A stretch of DNA of 18,002 nucleotides from Actinomycetes bacterium (GTDB lineage Bacteria; Actinomycetota; Acidimicrobiia; Acidimicrobiales; Palsa-688): NCBI GenBank assembly GCA_021808425.1, contig JAKBBS010000053.1:1-18002 (forward strand), in the 5' to 3' direction. The position numbers and the translations under genes are program-made. The notes beneath the pieces are model-generated. The model saw only the letters and a program-made list of their open reading frames with translations, was not told the origin of the DNA and did no database searches. Below are positions 8,005 to 14,437 of this stretch, in pieces. Every line of letters begins with the position of its first letter. The first letter of the stretch is position 1.

Positions 8005-9065
8005 CGGCGCACCTTCTTCGGAGCGGCCACCGATCCCCGGACCTGGACGCTGACGGGAAAGTACTCGTCCACCGGCTCCGATCCTTCTATCAGGTCGAGC
8101 AGCAAGTTGGCTGCACGGCGACCCATATCTCCAGCGGGCTGGCGGACGGTCGTGAGACGAGGCTGCAGGAGAGCCGCCAGGGGCAGGTCATCGAACCCCA
8201 CGATGCTGACATCACCGGGCACCGACAAACCGGCGGACCGGCAGAACTCCAGCGCACCTACGGCCATGAGGTCGTTGGCGCACAGCAACGCCGTCGGCCG
8301 TCGCCCAGCGGCACCGCGAAGGAGCTCCTCGGCAAGTACCGTTCCCGAGCCCTGCCGATAGTCACCCTCCGCGACAATCAGCTCGTCGGGGTCGAGCCCC
8401 GCCGAGACCATCGCGTCGCGATAGCCAGCCAAGCGCTCTCCGGCCGTCCACAGAGTCGATGGTCCGCCGACGACCGCCACACGTGTGTGACCTGCTGCGA
8501 GCACGAGCTTCGCGATCTCGCAAGCACCCCGTCGGTTGTCGGACACGACGCTCGGCACGTCGAAGCCGGGGATCCGCTCGTCGACGAGGACGACCGGCCC
8601 AACCTCGGTCAGCTGCCGCAGCGCTTCGACCGGAGCGGCGCTTCCCGCCAGGTAGAGCACACCGTCGAGACGTTGGCTACGCAGGAGCCGGCTGTTCGTC
8701 GAATCGGTCGTGCCCTCGAGATCCGGCGCGCACAGCACGACAAGCACGTCGCGCTTGGACGCCGCCCGCTCGACGCCCTCCGCCAGGAGTGCGAAGTACT
8801 GGTTGGAAAGGTCCGGCACGACCAACCCGATTGCCGCCGCAAAATCACCTCGCAGCTTCCTGGCCGCTCCGTTTCGCGTGTAGTTCAGCGCCTTGCAGGC
8901 AGCGAAGATTCGTTCCCTGCGTTCGGGCGCTACCGGCCCACTTTCGTTGAGCACATAGCTGACCGTGCTCACCGATACCCGGGCCCGTTCAGCGACGTCT
9001 TTGATGGTAGGCCGACGAAGCTTGGGGGGGGCCTTCTCTCCTCGAACCGGAACCCCGTCTCTCAC
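8001..9065 (-). CDS. LacI-family transcriptional regulator
   Basis: A 354-residue LacI/GalR-type repressor. The DNA-binding head reads TIKDVAERARVSVSTVSYVLN (about 20-40), followed by the hinge helix NGAARKLRG, where Leu71 is the residue that in this family wedges into the central CG step of the operator. The rest is a periplasmic-binding-protein-like sugar/purine sensor domain beginning IGLVVPDLSNQYFALLAEG. I choose GTG at 9065 because AGGGGAGGT sits nine bases upstream and 17 bases after the previous stop; a TTG at 9098 would add 11 residues. Its stop overlaps ribokinase as GTGA. The nearest matching operators have a CG centre (4290, 15874, 15963), so it probably controls its own operon and the divergent A/B promoter. 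The ligand is unknown; ribose or a nucleoside-type intermediate would fit the neighbours. Confidence 0.93.
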   Translation of the reverse strand: MRDGVPVRGEKAPPKLRRPTIKDVAERARVSVSTVSYVLNESGPVAPERRERIFAACKALNYTRNGAARKLRGDFAAAIGLVVPDLSNQYFALLAEGVERAASKRDVLVVLCAPDLEGTTDSTNSRLLRSQRLDGVLYLAGSAAPVEALRQLTEVGPVVLVDERIPGFDVPSVVSDNRRGACEIAKLVLAAGHTRVAVVGGPSTLWTAGERLAGYRDAMVSAGLDPDELIVAEGDYRQGSGTVLAEELLRGAAGRRPTALLCANDLMAVGALEFCRSAGLSVPGDVSIVGFDDLPLAALLQPRLTTVRQPAGDMGRRAANLLLDLIEGSEPVDEYFPVSVQVRGSVAAPKKVRR

Positions 9066-9074
9066 CCTGCCGAC

Positions 9075-9083
9075 ACCTCCCCT
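9075..9083 (-). promoter_or_regulatory. Ribosome binding site for the LacI regulator
   Basis: AGGGGAGGT on the minus strand lies nine bases before the GTG at 9065. It decides that start over the in-frame TTG at 9098. Confidence 0.65.
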
Positions 9084-9867
9084 AGACCACGCCGGCAAGG
9101 TCGACGCTTCCCGCCCAGAGCACTATGTTGCTCCAGAGGCGAGCGTAATGCGACCACTTCACGAAGCTCGGGGGCGCCCAATGCGGAGCGAGGTCGGAGG
9201 CGAATGCCACGGCTCGGCCTTCGCCGGCAGCGCAAGTGACGAGCAACGGATCACCGTCACATCGGGCGACGGTAGTGCTGCCCTCCTTGGCCACCAGCCG
9301 GTTGTACCCGAGCAGCGCCGGCCACGCCCCGGCCACGCCCCGGACGGCAAGATGCTCGGGTCGCTCCACTGTGACCCCTACACCTTCCGGCCGCTCCACG
9401 CGGTCGTCGTGGTCGAGCATGTCTACAGGCAGCACCTCGGCAAGCGGGCTGGCCTTGTATCTGGCCTTGCCGTCAATGCCCGAGAAAGAAAGGTAACCCC
9501 CGACCATCACGAGGCCACCACCGCCTCTGACATAGTCCGCAACGGCTGCCAGCCGATTGGCTGTCACCTCGGAACGGACAAATGTGGCGGGGCCGAGAAG
9601 GAACGAATTCGCGCCGACGTCACTGATAATGACCGTGTTGTATTCTTCCAATTGCTTTTTGGTCTCCGGGAACCGCGCGCCTATCTCGTGGGCCCGTATG
9701 TAACTGACATCGATGCCCTCGGAGCGAAGGGCCTCGATGAAGATACCGGCGCCCTCCTCATAGTCGCTGGTGGAGAAGGAGTCGAAGCCCTTCACGTGGA
9801 CGGTGTGCCTCATCCATGATTCTCCCACCAGGAGGACTCGAGCCGCCTTCTTGCCGTTGGTGCTCAT
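9082..9867 (-). CDS. Class I glutamine-amidotransferase-like protein without an evident catalytic cysteine
   Basis: A 261-residue protein resembling the 'putative glutamine amidotransferase' family (PF07090-like, cytoplasmic). The N-terminus has a Rossmann-like strand, RVLLVGESWM, followed by VKGFDSF. Near 114-130 there is a nucleophile-elbow-like region, RGGGGLVMVGGYLSFSG. In classical amidotransferases a Gly-x-Cys-x-Gly would sit here; this protein shows Gly-Tyr-Leu-Ser instead. Its only cysteines lie much later, in VARCDGDPLLVTC. It is therefore unlikely to hydrolyse glutamine in the usual way and may bind a ligand or use different chemistry. The ATG at 9867 follows a GAGGAG. An out-of-frame ATG four bases upstream sits closer to that site. 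It is in the middle of the operon, 17 bases before the LacI start. Confidence 0.7.
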   Translation of the reverse strand: MSTNGKKAARVLLVGESWMRHTVHVKGFDSFSTSDYEEGAGIFIEALRSEGIDVSYIRAHEIGARFPETKKQLEEYNTVIISDVGANSFLLGPATFVRSEVTANRLAAVADYVRGGGGLVMVGGYLSFSGIDGKARYKASPLAEVLPVDMLDHDDRVERPEGVGVTVERPEHLAVRGVAGAWPALLGYNRLVAKEGSTTVARCDGDPLLVTCAAGEGRAVAFASDLAPHWAPPSFVKWSHYARLWSNIVLWAGSVDLAGVV

Positions 9868-9968
9868 TCATGCTCCTCTCTGCGGTCCCACGCACCGACC
9901 CGTCGCCCTATTGCGGCGGCCGGCCAAAGCGTACCTCGCTGTCTCATTACCCTCTCCGATCCCTGCCG

Positions 9969-10487
9969 TCAGGGGATGAGCCGGTCGGTGAGAAAAGCCG
10001 GCAACGACCGGGCCTCTGGGACCGCCGGCATGGTGGTCTCGCGGGAATCCCAACCGATCATCTTCTTGATAGCAAGCTCGTGGTACCGGCGGCCGGCGAA
10101 GACCCCGAACTCAAAGTATTGCTCCGCGTAGGGATGCCCGACGTAGAAATATTTGTCGAAGACGAGCTGCTGGAGGCGCTCGACGTGTTTCGAGTCATCG
10201 ATCGGGACGAGAGAGCCGATGATGCGCACACCGTTGACCGTGACGAACTCGTCTCCTGCATCGACCAGGGCAGAGACCGGCCGTCCACTCGCAGCATTTG
10301 TGCCGTGCCGGCTGCCGGCGTCGAGAGGCAGGAAGATCCGGTTGTCGTCGGTCACATACCAGAGGGGGGTGAGGTAGATCTCGCCCCCGTCGCCGACTGT
10401 GGCAAGGCGGATTGTCCGATGTCGAGCCAGGTAGGCCCAAGCCTTGTCCCCGCGCAGGGGGTTGGTGACACTAGCAGTTATAGCCAT
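9969..10487 (-). CDS. FMN-binding split-barrel protein (pyridoxamine 5'-phosphate oxidase-like)
   Basis: A 172-residue protein of the PNPOx-like FMN/F420 split-barrel fold. The characteristic strand order is visible: RTIRLATVGDGGEIYLTPLW (25-43), then DNRIFLPLDAGSRHGTN with a flavin phosphate-type turn, then PVSALVDAGDE, and later VNGVRIIGSLVPI. Such proteins are flavin or deazaflavin-dependent oxidases and reductases, or flavin/haem binders. Actinobacteria have many F420-using versions, but the cofactor cannot be settled by eye. It starts nine bases after the cupin stop, so the two are probably cotranslated. As the only likely redox flavoprotein in operon C apart from what may lie outside the window, it is a candidate for reducing a modified ring. 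That role is inference. Confidence 0.82.
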   Translation of the reverse strand: MAITASVTNPLRGDKAWAYLARHRTIRLATVGDGGEIYLTPLWYVTDDNRIFLPLDAGSRHGTNAASGRPVSALVDAGDEFVTVNGVRIIGSLVPIDDSKHVERLQQLVFDKYFYVGHPYAEQYFEFGVFAGRRYHELAIKKMIGWDSRETTMPAVPEARSLPAFLTDRLIP

Positions 10488-10496
10488 TATCTGATC

Positions 10497-10952
10497 TCAC
10501 TTCCTCATCGACTTGAGCATTGCGCTGAACTCTGGGATCTCCACCAAACCATTGCGTTGGGATGGTCCGCTGGTCCAGAAGAAGGCCGAATCCACGCCTG
10601 TTTTCTCCAACGTGTAATGGTAACCACCAGGCAGGTAGATGTGCTCCCCGACAGACGCCTCATAGACCACTTCCCGGCTGTCGACGTCGCAAACCCGAAG
10701 CCTGATCTTACCCTTCAGCACGTAGTGGGTTTCGTCGAAGTCAGGCTGATCCCACGCGTAGGGCTCGTGTTCCGCTCCCGGATAGCAGATGCCCTGGCGA
10801 AAGTACCGGCAGTCATCAGCTTCACGCGAGAGGAAGATCGCCGTGTCGATGCCAGTATTGAACTGCAACCTCGGCATCTTCTCGATCTCGTCATCGGTGA
10901 TCACCCGGGGATACCGCCTCGCGTTCGGGGCGGTCGGGTCGTAGTCGGGCAT
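10497..10952 (-). CDS. Small cupin-domain protein
   Basis: A 151-residue single-domain cupin. Candidate metal ligands follow the two cupin motifs: His62 in PGAEHEP and Glu74 or His76 in FDETHYVLKG for motif 1, and His112 in LPGGYHYTLEKTG for motif 2. The first His-x-His pair is reduced to His-x-Pro, so metal binding may use three ligands. The ATG at 10952 has a strong AGGAGGT at 10963-10957. Cupins of this size serve as isomerases, small dioxygenases, or sensors, and no specific reaction can be read. It is the first gene of a four-gene block with the FMN protein, 85 bases after the PRPP synthetase stop. Confidence 0.85.
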   Translation of the reverse strand: MPDYDPTAPNARRYPRVITDDEIEKMPRLQFNTGIDTAIFLSREADDCRYFRQGICYPGAEHEPYAWDQPDFDETHYVLKGKIRLRVCDVDSREVVYEASVGEHIYLPGGYHYTLEKTGVDSAFFWTSGPSQRNGLVEIPEFSAMLKSMRK

Positions 10953-10956
10953 GGAT

Positions 10957-10963
10957 ACCTCCT
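10957..10963 (-). promoter_or_regulatory. Strong ribosome binding site for the cupin gene
   Basis: AGGAGGT on the minus strand lies four bases before the ATG at 10952. It is the strongest Shine-Dalgarno in operon C. Confidence 0.75.
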
Positions 10964-11037
10964 AGTTGTACATGAAGTTGCGGAGTGCAGAGGGCTGGCG
11001 GGTCGCCGGCTGAGCACCTCGAAAAAGAAGAAGCAGT

Positions 11038-12069
11038 TCAGAAGACCTGGTTTTGGCCGCGAAAGACCTCGCTCACCGAGTCGCAGGTGAAGATCCGCCA
11101 GATCGACTCCGCTAGGAGCCTGGAGCATGACAGGACCCTCACTTTCGGGTGGCCCCCGGGGCGCAACGGAATGGAGTCTGTGACAACGATTTCCTCGAAG
11201 GGTGAGTCATCGATGTTGTCGTAGGCAGCGCCACTGAACACGGGGTGCGTCGCTGCCGCGAAGACGCGGCGGGCCCCGGCTGCCATCACCGCCTCTCCTG
11301 CGGCTCGCAGCGTGCCAGCCGTGTCGATCATGTCATCGACGATGATCGCCGTCTTGTCCTCCACGTCACCTATGACATACTTGATCGCCGCGACCTGCTG
11401 TTGAGGCCTCTCCTTGTCAAGGATGGCCAGGTTCGCGTTAAGCAGGTTCGCGAACTTCTTGTTGAGCTTCACTCGTCCGGCGTCGGGAGCCACGACGACC
11501 AGTTCGCCATCCAGCCCGAGGCTCAAGAAGTGCTCCGTCAGCAACATCATGGCCGTCATGTGGTCCACGGGAACCTGGAACATCCCTTGGATTTGCCCGG
11601 CGTGCAGGTCCATGGTCAGGACGCGGTCGGCTCCGGCAGATTCCAGCATCCGAGCGACGAGGCGGGCCGAGATCGGCTCTCGGGGAGCAGCCTTCTTATC
11701 CTGTCGCGAGTATCCGTACCACGGTGCTACGGCGATCACCCTGTGGGCACTGGCTCCCACTGCGGCGTCGATCATGACGAGCAGTTCCATGAGAGCGCCG
11801 TTTGCGTCGAGTCCTGTCGTGACGTTCTTGCACATCGGTTGGATCAAGAACACGTCCGCACCGCGAACCGACTCCTCGAATCGACAGTAGACTTCCCCGT
11901 TGGAAAACGTCTTCTGCACGAGCGGCCCCAGGCCGCACCCGAGTTGACGACCGATAGCGTCGGCCAGGACGAGGTTGGAGCGTCCGGAGAACAGCGCCAG
12001 GCGGCGGTTGGGCCCGGAGGGAGAGCCGCCTGCATCGGTGACCTGCTGGAGAAGGGCGAGATCCGTCAT
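11038..12069 (-). CDS. prs: Ribose-phosphate pyrophosphokinase (PRPP synthetase)
   Basis: A 343-residue PRPP synthetase converting ribose 5-phosphate plus ATP to PRPP plus AMP. Visible landmarks are FSGRSN (27-32), FSNGEVYCRF (55-64), the flexible-loop segment YGYSRQDKK (118-126), DLHAGQIQGMF (154-164) with the catalytic-region His156, VVAPDAGRV (192-200), and the PRPP/ribose-phosphate loop VDDMIDTAGT (244-253). The N-terminus carries about 22 extra residues before the first strand. The ATG at 12069 overlaps the HAD phosphatase stop as ATGA, so the two are coupled. Bacteria have a housekeeping prs near glmU; this one sits beside a NAMPT-like gene and so is probably a dedicated, second copy. 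The nadV-prs pairing is known from phage and bacterial NAD-salvage islands. Confidence 0.94.
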   Translation of the reverse strand: MTDLALLQQVTDAGGSPSGPNRRLALFSGRSNLVLADAIGRQLGCGLGPLVQKTFSNGEVYCRFEESVRGADVFLIQPMCKNVTTGLDANGALMELLVMIDAAVGASAHRVIAVAPWYGYSRQDKKAAPREPISARLVARMLESAGADRVLTMDLHAGQIQGMFQVPVDHMTAMMLLTEHFLSLGLDGELVVVAPDAGRVKLNKKFANLLNANLAILDKERPQQQVAAIKYVIGDVEDKTAIIVDDMIDTAGTLRAAGEAVMAAGARRVFAAATHPVFSGAAYDNIDDSPFEEIVVTDSIPLRPGGHPKVRVLSCSRLLAESIWRIFTCDSVSEVFRGQNQVF

Positions 12070-12800
12070 CTGAGGTGTCCTGAGCGGGGCTTACAGCCTC
12101 GGGTGGCGGAACTTGCCGGCGGACTCAGTAGTCGGCGGCCAATCTGGTAGGCATCCCAGATGTCGTCGCCTTCGTACGAGGCCTCGGCCACCTCCAGCAG
12201 CCGATAAGTGCCGTTGACCGCCACGCTGTGTGCCAGCCGCCCGAACAGCGGGATGTCCGATGCCGAGTCGCCGTAGCCCACAACGTCGGTGTAATCGATT
12301 CCGAGCTCGCTCAAGAGACGTTCAACCACCTCGACCTTGCCCTCGGGCAGCAAAACGTCTTCTGGTCGCAGCGGGACGGCAGGGTGAACTCTCGCGCCGT
12401 AGGTCCGATCGAAGCCCCAAGCGAGGAGGTAGTCGACGAAGAACTGGGGCGACATCGAAATGACGCAGGACAGCTCGCCCCGAGAACGAATGTCAGCGCA
12501 CACCTCGCGGATGCCCTGGAGCCATGGCGAAGCTTCGACGACGGAGGCAACATCGGCGTCGTCAAGGTCCTCCCACAGGCCGAGGAGGAGCTCGTAGAAC
12601 TGCACGTGACCGACCTCACCACGCCCCCAGGCCTCCTCCGCCTCGAGGACCTCGTCGAGGCGACCAACGTGCCGGCAGAGCTCAAGACAGGCGGATCCGT
12701 TCAAGAGAGTGCCGTCCATGTCGAAGACGTGCAGCTTGACGGCTACCCCGGGAGTGAGGAAACCCTCACGCAAGGACGGAGCGTTGATGTGCGGCTTCAT
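12066..12800 (-). CDS. HAD-superfamily phosphatase, SerB-like (HAD-IB)
   Basis: A 244-residue haloacid dehalogenase-type phosphatase. The four motifs are complete: nucleophile Asp27 and general acid Asp29 in FDMDGTLL, Ser115 in VISMS, Lys155 in GKVEVV, and the Mg2+-binding GYGDSASD (175-182). The helical cap between motifs I and II is of the SerB/HAD-IB type. Substrates in this family range from phosphoserine to nucleotides and sugar phosphates, so sequence alone does not fix it. It lies between the NAMPT-like gene and PRPP synthetase and overlaps the latter by ATGA. A nucleotide 5'-phosphate made by the upstream enzyme, or a derivative, is therefore an attractive inferred substrate. The first 20 residues precede the catalytic strand and may be an overlong start; no better start codon is evident. 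Confidence 0.85.
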   Translation of the reverse strand: MKPHINAPSLREGFLTPGVAVKLHVFDMDGTLLNGSACLELCRHVGRLDEVLEAEEAWGRGEVGHVQFYELLLGLWEDLDDADVASVVEASPWLQGIREVCADIRSRGELSCVISMSPQFFVDYLLAWGFDRTYGARVHPAVPLRPEDVLLPEGKVEVVERLLSELGIDYTDVVGYGDSASDIPLFGRLAHSVAVNGTYRLLEVAEASYEGDDIWDAYQIGRRLLSPPASSATRGCKPRSGHLR

Positions 12801-12855
12801 GGTCGTGCGCTTTCAATGATCTGGGAAAGGGACTGGTTCGGGGTGCAAGCTCACC

Positions 12856-12873
12856 AGCCGTGGCCCCACGGCT
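12856..12873 (-). other. Strong hairpin between the NAMPT-like and HAD genes
   Basis: AGCCGTGG, two C bases, then CCACGGCT form a perfect inverted repeat (eight pairs on paper, seven with a four-base loop). It lies about 30 bases after the NAMPT-like stop on the minus strand. No run of U follows it, so it is not a standard intrinsic terminator. It could trim or stabilise mRNA, or partly attenuate transcription, so that the upstream pair (channel and NAMPT-like enzyme) is made at a different level from the rest of the operon. Confidence 0.4.
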
Positions 12874-12903
12874 AGGAACGGCACACCGGAGAGCCCCTGG
12901 GAC

Positions 12904-14358
12904 TTAGACCTGCTGCAGCTCGCCGGCCTTGAGCGGAGTGACGAACTCGTCGTAGTACGACTCGGGGACCGGCGCCTCACTGCGCTCGATGAGCTCGGTG
13001 AAGTCCCACTTGCGAAGCAGCTTTCCGTTGCGAAAGACGGGAACCAGGAGGTTCTCCGCTGCGGGAATGGAGCTGCGCGGGACGGTCTCGTAGTCACCGT
13101 TGACCCGCCGGAGAGCGAGACGACCTGGCTTCGAAACCTTGAAGGCGGCTCCGGTCGGAGACTTAGCAATATCTATCCACTTCCCGTTGATCTTCGCGGC
13201 GCTAGCCTTCTGGCCGAAATTCAAGGTGTCCCGGTTGCAATGCTGCAGGAGGCCGCCGCCCATGCCGAACACAGCGTTCTCCGCTGAGAGGCCGCGCCGC
13301 TTCATCTCTACATAGACCTCCTGCAGGCTGCTCAGCGTCATGCCGTCCCCTTGAACGACCCTGATGAACGGCGGTAGTACCTTGTAGCCCTTGCTGTTGG
13401 TCTCGAAGCCGAAGCTCTCCATCAGCCACTCCGTGGTATCAGAGGTGACCTGCACCGGGTCGCCGGAATCTGGGCGAGCACCGACCAGGCCGGGGAAGTT
13501 CTGGATCATCTCCTTCAACTCGCCACCGATGATGTTGCGGATGGCGTTCTCATGGTCGTAGGTGTCGGTAAGAAGGAGAGCTACACCGTTCTCGCGATAC
13601 ATCTCGAGCATGTTCCGCATCGCTGCGGCCTCGTTGTCCCGGCCCCAGGCACAGAAACCTGCGTGCTCGGAGTTGGGACCGGAGTTGGAGGGCGAGACGG
13701 CGTTGTAGAAACGCTTGGCAGCCAGGATCCCGGGGGTCGTGTCGCTCTGGCTGAAGTTGACTAGGTGGGCCATGCCGCCGAGCGCTGCCGACTGCTGGGA
13801 GCTGACGCCGCGGGCGCCGTAGTCGTGAAGCATGTGGCGCAGTAGCTCGGGATGGTCCGAGGTCTGCTCGAGGATCTCACGAATCATTTGCTTCGCCAGC
13901 CAGCTGATCGTACCGATGGTCGTCGGATACCAGACGGCTCGGAGCAGGGCTGTCTCAAAGAAGCTGGTCACCCAAAAGTACTTGGGGTCCGTGTTGATCA
14001 ACTGAACGAGGACGTTGCGAGTTGGTAGGACCGTGCCCTCGGGGACCGCCTCGATCTCCACCGGAAGGTACCCGCCGTGGTCGTTGAGCAGGCCGAGCCA
14101 ATTGTTCCGGTTGAAGTGCATGCCCTGCTCCCGGACATGGTACTCGGCCCGGTCGATGTCCTCCAGGGTGATAGGCCGCATCAGGTAGTCACGGATGAAG
14201 GCCTGGAGACCGACGAACATGGTCACCGGGAAGGCGCCGCCGCGAGATTCGATATAGCTGGAGATATACTCGGTACCTTGCGGATAGAGGGAGTAGTGGC
14301 AATGCTTATAGTTGTCCGTGTTAAAAATGATGTTGTCGAACTCGCCGCCAAGCGACAT
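12904..14358 (-). CDS. nadV: Nicotinamide phosphoribosyltransferase-like enzyme (NadV/NAMPT family)
   Basis: A 484-residue NAMPT-family enzyme, which joins a pyridine base to PRPP, giving the ribonucleotide and pyrophosphate. Alignment by eye with human NAMPT is continuous: DNYKHCHY, LPVEIEAVPEG (98-108), LHDYGARGVSSQ, AHLVNFSQSD, SEHAGFCAWG, ARPDSGDP and GGGLLQHCNRD. Key residues kept are Tyr17, Asp206 (human Asp219, which favours nicotinamide over nicotinate), phosphorylated-type His232 (human His247), Arg295 and Asp297 (human Arg311 and Asp313). The ring-stacking human Phe193 is Tyr180 here. The ATG at 14358 follows an AAAGGA. No nicotinamide-mononucleotide adenylyltransferase or Nudix regulator is visible nearby, so the substrate may not be nicotinamide itself. 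It follows the Amt-like gene by 79 bases. Confidence 0.93.
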   Translation of the reverse strand: MSLGGEFDNIIFNTDNYKHCHYSLYPQGTEYISSYIESRGGAFPVTMFVGLQAFIRDYLMRPITLEDIDRAEYHVREQGMHFNRNNWLGLLNDHGGYLPVEIEAVPEGTVLPTRNVLVQLINTDPKYFWVTSFFETALLRAVWYPTTIGTISWLAKQMIREILEQTSDHPELLRHMLHDYGARGVSSQQSAALGGMAHLVNFSQSDTTPGILAAKRFYNAVSPSNSGPNSEHAGFCAWGRDNEAAAMRNMLEMYRENGVALLLTDTYDHENAIRNIIGGELKEMIQNFPGLVGARPDSGDPVQVTSDTTEWLMESFGFETNSKGYKVLPPFIRVVQGDGMTLSSLQEVYVEMKRRGLSAENAVFGMGGGLLQHCNRDTLNFGQKASAAKINGKWIDIAKSPTGAAFKVSKPGRLALRRVNGDYETVPRSSIPAAENLLVPVFRNGKLLRKWDFTELIERSEAPVPESYYDEFVTPLKAGELQQV

Positions 14359-14437
14359 GGCTAAACGTCCTTTCGTGATCAGTCTCGGGGTGGACTTCGG
14401 TGGAGCCGGATTCTAATTTGGGCGCGCTGCCTCGCGG

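Noticed and set aside
11038..14358. Phage-type NAD-reconstitution (anti-defence) island
   Set aside because: A prs-nadV pair does occur in phage islands, but no phage genes, integrase or NMN adenylyltransferase are present. The genes are embedded in a metabolic operon with its own LacI control.
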